Assembly: GCA_030549205.1 (NCBI GenBank) | Contig: JAUKTV010000013.1 | Coordinates: 62,001 to 126,000 of the forward strand | Direction: 5' to 3' | Origin: Apiosordaria backusii | Taxonomy: Eukaryota > Ascomycota > Sordariomycetes > Sordariales > Lasiosphaeriaceae | DNA: 64,000 bases | Translations under genes and position numbers: made by a program | Part shown: in pieces, positions 57,449 through 64,000 of the stretch | Numbering within the stretch: the first letter of the stretch is position 1 | Layout of the letters: the number at the start of each line of letters is the position of its first letter | The notes under the pieces: generated by a model | Database searches by the model: none | What the model was told of the DNA's origin: nothing | The model's input: the letters and a program-made list of their open reading frames with translations, nothing else

Positions 57449-60400
57449 ATGGAGTCTTCTTCAGAAAACAGGCCGCTGAAGCGGAAGAAAAGCAAGAATA
57501 TCAAGCTCTCCAGTAAGTTTTCCGGTGATCCCTGAGACATACGTGCTTGACTGACATAACTCCAGAAAAGGGCAACCCCACATCAAGACCTTTCTTGTCG
57601 CGGATATTCGGCATGATCACGACACTGGTAATCACTTTGGGGCTTGTTGGTCTTGTCATATTTCTCAGAAAGACACTTCCCGATGGCTCCAAACCAAGTT
57701 ACGCCGACTCATCGACACTGCAAGCACGGGAAGGAGGAGCAGCACCAGAAAAGATGGTGGAACGTCAGGCAGACCTTTTTACTTTGAGACCGGTGTTGAC
57801 AGCTAGGCCACCGATACTGCCAGGAGACTTCCCAATAATCTCGAGTACTGTAGGCTGCACAACGGTCATGGTGCCCGCGCGGAATGTCAAGAGGCAAGGA
57901 TACTGGCATACCTACTGCTCAACGAGCTACTTTACCATCACCCGAACGCCAACTCCAACCCCAACACGAGGTCCATTGTTGACTCTAAGACCGACGAGAA
58001 TCTTTACTTTTAGACTTCCGTCTGGATCTCCTGCCGTGGAGTGCGAGACCATCTTCATCCCTGATAGGGTGAAGCGTGGCGAGGAGGTGATTTGCACAAC
58101 TCGGTATGTACCCATCACAACTTCAACCCGGTCATCTTCAACCCGAACGACAAACACAAGGCCACCCATAACAACCACCACAATACCGCCGACGACTACC
58201 TCGACGCTAATACCACCGACGACGGCCACATCGACGACAACGATAACGACAACGACAATACCGCCGACGACGACAACAACAACTTCGACGACCACCCCCA
58301 TAACCACATCAATAACCACCTCAAATTCCACAACAATACCAACAACCCCGTCGACAACAACAAGTAACGAAATATCTTCGACCTCACTACCACCTGCTGA
58401 CCCTTGCATCACAACATGGACGTATTGTTATGATCGCATTGTGGAAGAATGCTTTACATATACATATACATCTACCATCCCGAGTTGTCTGAACACTACG
58501 ACCGAATCCGCCACAACAACCACGCCTATAATTACAACCACCACCACTGAGCCACCAACTGTCGATACTTGCTTGGCGACTTCAATATCTTGCACAACTA
58601 TACCAATAATCCTCGCAAGGGGCCAGAAAAGAGCTGACAGGGTTGATTGTACCACGTCGTTCTCAACTTTGCGAGAATGTCTGCTTACCTCGACTACTTC
58701 TATTTCAACAACAACTACATCACCTGTTTCAAGTTCTACAACCTTCATAATCTCCACCGTTTCAACTAGTTCGGAGATTTTGATTCCAGCCACTTCGACG
58801 ACATCCACAATCCCCTCCACCTCCAGTTCCTCTACAACGCCCACCATCTCGACATCGTCCATTTCCGTCACCTTGACTTCCTCAACCACACTCCTTGAGG
58901 AATCTACCTCTTCTTCCTCAGTCCTACCTCCAACTTCTATTCAGGTTAATACAGACTCCTCAAGCACCTTATCAATCTCTGTTACAGAACCTCCGACTAC
59001 TGTCACGGTACCACCTTCAACAACCACTCCAACAACCACTCCAACAACCACTCCAACAACCACTCCAACAACCACTCCAACAACCACTCCAACAACCACT
59101 CCAACAACCACTCCAACAACCACTCCAACAACCACTCCAACAACCACTCCAACAACCACTCCAACAACCACTCCAACAACCACTCCAACAACCACTCCAA
59201 CAACCACTCCAACAACCACTCCAACAACCACCCCCACGACGACGCCTACGACAGCCCCATCAGACACGTTGACAAACCCATCGACTGCGCCGACAACTGT
59301 CCCTACCTCTGCCGCCGAGTCTTCGACCACTTTATCACAGCCAGACTCAACCAGTCTTACAAATGTGCGCATTCCTGACGTGAGCACCAATTCTCAGACA
59401 CAAACAGCATCAAACAGCGAGTCAGCGAGCTCTAGTTTTCCAATAACAACGGGAATTTCTACGCAAGAGGCGTCAAGTTCTCAAGCCGCCGAAACAGACA
59501 CATCAAATTCTTCCGCTCAAACAGACGCAACTACTTCGATAGTGACCGAATCAGCAACAGAGACAAACTCTGACCCTTTCGTCGTCGTGCAGGTGTCTTC
59601 TGGCATCGAGACTGATTCAGGTACCGTGACTGAGGCCACTTCAAGATCTCGGAGCCCTACAACACCAGCCCTGACAACAAACACTGCGACAGACGATGTA
59701 ACTACATCTCCAACATCACAGGAATCAGCTACTGGCATCACGTCAGGCTCGTCTTTGACATCACCTGCCACTACTAGGTCATCAAACACGCTCTCCTCCA
59801 CGTTGTCTGCCCCCGACACAACACTCCCTTCATCTTTCACGTCGGCTCAGCAGTCTTCCAGCGCTTCAAGCAAAGACCCGACGCCAGTGGCTCAAACAGA
59901 TCAAACAGCGACTGGCTCTGCAACTGTCGGACCTGGTAGAAGCACAGCGACATCTTCACCAAACCCCGACACAGGCGCTCCTGCTCTCATATCATGGCCA
60001 TATTGGAAAATCACCGAGTCACTCACCGGAAACCACGCTCCCCTGATCGTAGGAAGAGGCTTCATGCTCATGATGGGCGCCTTTTACCAACAAGTCATCA
60101 CGCACGATCCTGTCAGACAGCTCACAACTGGGGGAATATCTGCCACCGAGCTCGTTAGTCCCCAGATCGGAGCATCTGAAGTCGGTCTCTTTGTAGCCCA
60201 GATTGGCACGATTTTTGTAGCTGGCGGGACGTACGTCGACACCAACTACTGCAACGACCCAGCATCTCCCAATAACCTCAACCCGTGCCCACCCAAAATC
60301 AGCGGCACCCCTTGGGTTCTCGACATAATCATCACCGTCCTCGTCATCCAGGCCGGCGTGGTGGCGTACACAATAAGCAAATGGTTCCAGAAACCAGGCC

Positions 60401-61582
60401 GCCTGTCAGCTGACCCCACCACTATTGCAGGAGTAGCAGCCGTGATGGGACACCCAGAGATAGAACGGCAGTTCTCGTCTTTTGGTGGGGAGATCACACA
60501 ACAGGAACTGCTGCATGCCCTCAAAGGTCAGGAGTTTAAGCTCGGGACTTTTACCACGGAGGAGGGGATTGTCAAGTATGGGATTATGCCTGTTGCTTTG
60601 TGGGAGAGGAAAGATAGGAACAAGAGGGGGTGGTGGGTTAGTACGAGGGACTCGGCGAGGGCGGGGTTTAACAAGGTGATGTTTTTCCGGAATTGGAAGC
60701 TGAACAGGTTGTTCCTTGATGTGCTGTTTGGAGTGTTGTTGGTGGCGCTGCTTGGGTTGACGCTGGCTTCGCTGGCAAATATTGATCAGCCGCAAAAGGT
60801 GTTTTTGCCGACGGCTGTTGCTAGTGGGGTTGGGATGAAGATTTTGTTTGCGCTGTTGGGGGTGGTTATTTCTTCGAATTGGGGGAGGTTGTTTCAGGGT
60901 GAGCTTTTTCTTCTTTTCTTTTTTGCAAAGGCAACACGCTCACAAGACTGCAACAGACACACAGACGTTCAGCCCCTATCTACCCTTGAGGGATGGTGAA
61001 GCTCGACCCAACCCAACGATCCTGTTGAACCGCCATAGCAGCCCGATTTGCGCCTTCATCCCCTTACTCCGTAACAGACATTTAGCAGCGGCATCAGTGG
61101 CGTTCACGGGCATCATTGCCGAGTTCCTCATTATTGCCCTTGCCGGCCTACCTTACCGACCAGGCCAGCTCCGCTCCGAGTTTCTGTTCTGCGGCATCGC
61201 CAGTGCCATTATACTCTGCGTTATGCTAGCGCAGCTGATCCTCGTTATTATTTGGCGCAGAAAGCTTCCTCATTTACCGCGCCAACCGGATACCATTGCT
61301 GCCGTGATGACGTATGTTGCCGGCACAAGCATGGTGAGAGACTTTTACGGGCTGGAAGAGATGAAGACCAAGGAGAGAAACAAGGCTATTATTCAGATGG
61401 GCAAAGTGTATGCATATGGCTGGAGACAAGAGCCGGAAGGAGGGATAAGATGGATTGTGGATGAGGTGCCAGATGCGGAGAGGAAGAGTTTCTTGTCAGG
61501 GACAAGAACGAGCGCGGAATCGTCGGCTGGGGGGAGGGGTTGGTATAGACCTAGAGGAAAGGATTGGAGGAGGGATGTATGA
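57449..61582 (+). CDS. DUF3433 membrane protein with Thr-rich repeat region
   Basis: Three exons (57449-57512, 57566-60898, 60957-61582), donors GTAAGT and GTGAGC, phases consistent, 1340 residues. A short basic N-terminus (PLKRKKSK) is followed by a membrane helix near residues 38-56. A Ser/Thr-rich extracellular-type region of about 750 residues follows, with Cys pairs and an 18-unit PTTT tract. The C-terminal third carries the DUF3433 pattern: LIVGRGFMLMMGAFYQQ, a helix near DIIITVLVIQAGVVAYT, then YGIMPVALWERK, further helices and a cytosolic end with AAVMTYVAGTSMVRDF. The family is fungal and uncharacterised. Dense Ser/Thr/Pro suggests heavy O-mannosylation and a cell-wall-spanning or sensor-like role, which is inference. 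Confidence 0.88.
59017..59232 (+). repeat. Coding minisatellite, 18 x 12 bp (PTTT)
   Basis: The 12-bp unit CCAACAACCACT is repeated from 59017 to 59232, about 18 times. Sixteen consecutive central units (59029-59220) are identical at base level; only the first and last copies carry a change. Each unit encodes Pro-Thr-Thr-Thr in the reading frame of the DUF3433 gene, so copy-number change never shifts the frame. Diverged PTTT/TTTS copies flank it on both sides. Confidence 0.97.
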
Positions 61583-62530
61583 GATATGACTGATTGGATG
61601 TGATATGAAGGAGCTGGCTGGCTGGCTCTTGTGATGGATATGCATTTTGTTCGAAGCGAATGATACCAATAGACTGAATGAATTCAACCTTGTGGGGGTT
61701 GTTTGACTTGCCCCCAAAATATGCAGATGCGTATGTAAGATGTTGGCACTGCCTGACGACTGGATGCAAACAAGCGCGTCGATCGGACGATCAAGCCGAT
61801 CATGTTCATGCGATCGCGGTTTTTACACCTCTTGGTTTTGTTTGCAGGCTCGATTCCGGGTTACATTTTGGGGGTGGTGTTCAATTCGAAACGGGGCTAT
61901 CCCCTGTGGTGCGCCCATCCGAGACAGTTGGGACTATCGGATACTAACAGTTGACCACGCAATCCTGGCCTTGCAAAGATAGCGCATAATAAGACCACCA
62001 TCTTTCACCGAAAAGGCAGCACAGCCCGATCTTCCACTCCGCAGCGGCAGTTTGAGACTCGGGATGGCCCCACTGAACCATGCTTACAGCATGAACAGAG
62101 GAGCGTTTGCAGCCTCATGTTTGGCCAGTTGGCAGCAAAAGGAACGATCTTGGCAGGGAATGAGGTTTCAGTTTTTTTTTCGGGAAATGGATAAGCAAAC
62201 GCGGCCTTGAGATGAACATGCATTAAATATTGAGGCTGTCCCGGGTCGCGGGCGGGCGTTTGCTGGTCAATTTCTTGGGCGTTGTTTTCGTTCATTTCCT
62301 GCTGTGCATAGTGAATACCTGCAGTTCTGCAGTGTTTCCTTTCACAACACTTTTCTTTTTCTTCTTTTTTCTTCTTCGAATCGTTTCTTTTGCAAGGCCC
62401 CCATTTTCTCCTAGGGGACTGTTCAGTACTTTTTCTTTGCAGGCAGGCCTGATTTGCACCCGGCAGCGCCGTTAACATCGTTCAAACACACCAAATCACC
62501 AGAGAACCGAGAAGAAAAAAAAGACACGAA
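61583..62530. other. Intergenic spacer
   Basis: The DUF3433 3' flank and the promoter of the small secreted gene. A pyrimidine-rich tract (CTTTTCTTTTTCTTC...) lies at about 62346-62390, typical of a fungal promoter or leader. No other gene was recognised. Confidence 0.4.
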
Positions 62531-62877
62531 ATGAAAGCATTTCTCCAAACCATCATCTTTTGCCTGCTCGGCCTGCAGATGGCTGTTGCGTTGGTTATAC
62601 CAGTTCCCTTGAAGGACTCATCCACCCCCCGGCGACGAGATACGTCAAAAGAATCGCAATCGTCATTGCCGCCCACTCAATATAAGATTACAGACTTCTA
62701 TGGCCAGGCAGTAAGGCGACATCTTTCTTCAATCCAGCGGGAGGGAAGCAGAAAGCTAACAACAATTAACAGGCATGCCACAACGTGCTGACATCCTGCC
62801 GCGTAAATTCCGACTGCTGCCCTGGGCTGCAGTGTGGAAACTTTGATGGGGAGAAGTTGTGCACTCCTCTAGGCTAA
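62531..62877 (+). CDS. Small secreted six-Cys knottin-like protein
   Basis: Two exons (62531-62710 and 62773-62877) joined in phase 0 by a 62-nt intron (donor GTAAGG, branch GCTAAC, acceptor AACAG), 94 residues. Residues 1-21 form a signal peptide with a hydrophobic core ending near AVALV. A basic propeptide-like stretch (PRRRD, near 34-38) could be a processing site. The C-terminal 34 residues hold six Cys at 62, 69, 75, 76, 81 and 91, that is C-x6-C-x5-C-C-x4-C-x9-C, the spacing class of inhibitor-cystine-knot folds. Exon 2 is exactly this cysteine module. Knottins serve as protease inhibitors, antimicrobials, toxins or effectors; no function can be chosen from sequence. The start is the only Met giving a signal peptide. 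Confidence 0.75.
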
Positions 62878-64000
62878 GCAAAAGGCCAGAGACTACAAGA
62901 CGATGATTGGGAATGTATTGATATGAGACTGAATGGATGTATGCTTCTGTTGTATATACTTTGGGACATTTTGCATTCATGAATAGGGGTCTGGGATCAC
63001 CTTCATGACTGCACAGAATGAGGAATGAAATGATGCATCACCAACGTCTTTACGCGATTTGATATGGGTTGGTTGTGAGGACAAGAATGCTGGAAGACTT
63101 CATCCGAGGGGGGGTTTATACTCGTGGGACGATCACATGATCCTCCACTGCCTCCAACAACATTGCTACCGCCTGGGTCCCTTGTGCCAGGAGGAAGTTG
63201 CGGTGTCAGGAAGGCACTGAGCTGCTGGAAGACGCTTTACTCGTTGCTAGGCTGCTTGTGCTATCACTGCCCTGGCTTGCGAGTCATCAGTGTCAAGCAA
63301 GTTCAACTGCAGGTGCTAGCAACCACCTACCGCTTGCCGGGTCACTTGATAGGGAAGGCACAGCAGCTCGCAGCTCAGAGCCCATTTGCCGTCAGCAGTT
63401 GGACAAGTCACAACTTGGGAGCTGAGGGTGGAACGACAAAGGGAAGAACCTCGCTTGCTGTCAAACTGCCAGCCAGCAGTCACTGCCCGTAGTGGCAGCG
63501 TAACAGAGACGGGGGAGGTGCTCGGCCTCCCGTCCTTGCTGTTAGATCCTTGGTAACTCCACAGAATGTGTGTGTGTGCTTGTGACAGCAGTTTCAATTT
63601 GCCGTCACTCTGCTACTGAGACGGAAGGTGCCTGACGCAAGTGACATCAACGCCAAGTTGCTGCCCTCTACCTACGACGGACCGGCGAAAGGTGTATCTA
63701 TCGAATCAGACGGAACGCGGCGTAGAGGAAGCCAATGCCCTTATTAGTCTGGGAAGGAACATAGCACTCGAGGTCAGTTCAGAAGTTGCCGTGGCTTCAT
63801 TTGTTGTTCTCAAACAACACGCTTACTAAAACTCTGCTAGTAGCTGCTACGAACGGCTTTGGTCGGTTTCACATTTTGAGTTACCGGACGTCCGGTGAGC
63901 CCGCGTCTTCCCAGACCGTTATCAAGCCCTCTGCCCGCTCTTTTCAGACAGAATAACCATTCCCAAGTGCACATCGCTATTCATATTTATTCATAATTAC
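62878..64000. other. Terminal spacer
   Basis: No gene was recognised up to the window end. A short GT microsatellite (TGTGTGTGTGTG) lies near 63567-63578. Frames up to 122 codons on both strands lack motifs. Confidence 0.35.

Noticed and set aside
58895..59390. Long repeat-rich frames on both strands (QQPL and VVVG/LLEW types) over the minisatellite
   Set aside because: They are other-frame readings of the 12-bp repeat; the PTTT frame is part of a phased multi-exon DUF3433 gene.

Overview
The window looks like a euchromatic piece of a filamentous ascomycete genome, most probably a Sordariomycete close to Sordariales. The evidence is the short introns of about 50-110 nt with GTRNGY donors, CTRAC-type branch points and YAG acceptors, the fungus-specific families present (HET, DUF3433, DUF3712, Zn2Cys6, SesB-like esterase), and the long gene-free spacers. 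No rRNA, CRISPR array or recognisable transposon was seen. Exon borders were inferred by eye from splice signals and frame agreement.

Layout. 1-3.7 kb has no recognisable gene. 3.7-21.9 kb is mostly plus-strand: a SNF2-type ATPase, an F-box-like protein with a very long first intron, the mitochondrial Fe-S co-chaperone Jac1/HscB, an amidase divergent from an MFS transporter across a GATA-rich promoter, and COP9 signalosome subunit 4. 22.2-30 kb has an SGNH hydrolase (minus), a cytochrome-b2-type FMN dehydrogenase with a GC-AG intron and a peroxisomal-type C-terminus, and a membrane-anchored DUF3712 protein. 30.8-41.1 kb has a tRNA-like Pol III element, an HCNGP/SAP30BP-like factor divergent from proteasome beta-7, glutamine:fructose-6-phosphate amidotransferase (chitin precursor synthesis) and the proteasome ATPase Rpt4. 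41.5-46.5 kb has a Zn2Cys6 regulator, a metallo-beta-lactamase-fold protein with an intronic minisatellite, a 94-residue unknown and a broken small secreted-protein gene.

47.8-61.6 kb is the accessory part and the most unusual. It holds a six-exon gene joining a SesB-like serine esterase module to a von Willebrand A domain, a divergently transcribed HET-domain gene interrupted by one in-frame TAG, a small kinase-like gene without a glycine loop, a tiny ORF built of three tandem peptide repeats, and a 1340-residue DUF3433 membrane protein with an 18-unit PTTT minisatellite. SesB and HET modules are established parts of fungal NLR-type and heterokaryon-incompatibility systems. Their adjacency here, without any NACHT/NB-ARC gene in view, suggests an allorecognition or immune-like locus of uncommon composition. 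This functional reading is inference. The window closes with a 94-residue secreted protein having a six-cysteine knottin-like pattern.

How the genes fit together: three belong to the ubiquitin-proteasome/COP9 machinery (csn4, pre4, rpt4), but nothing suggests physical clustering for function. The amidase-transporter pair is the only convincing metabolic unit, and the SesB-vWA/HET pair the only convincing interaction candidate.
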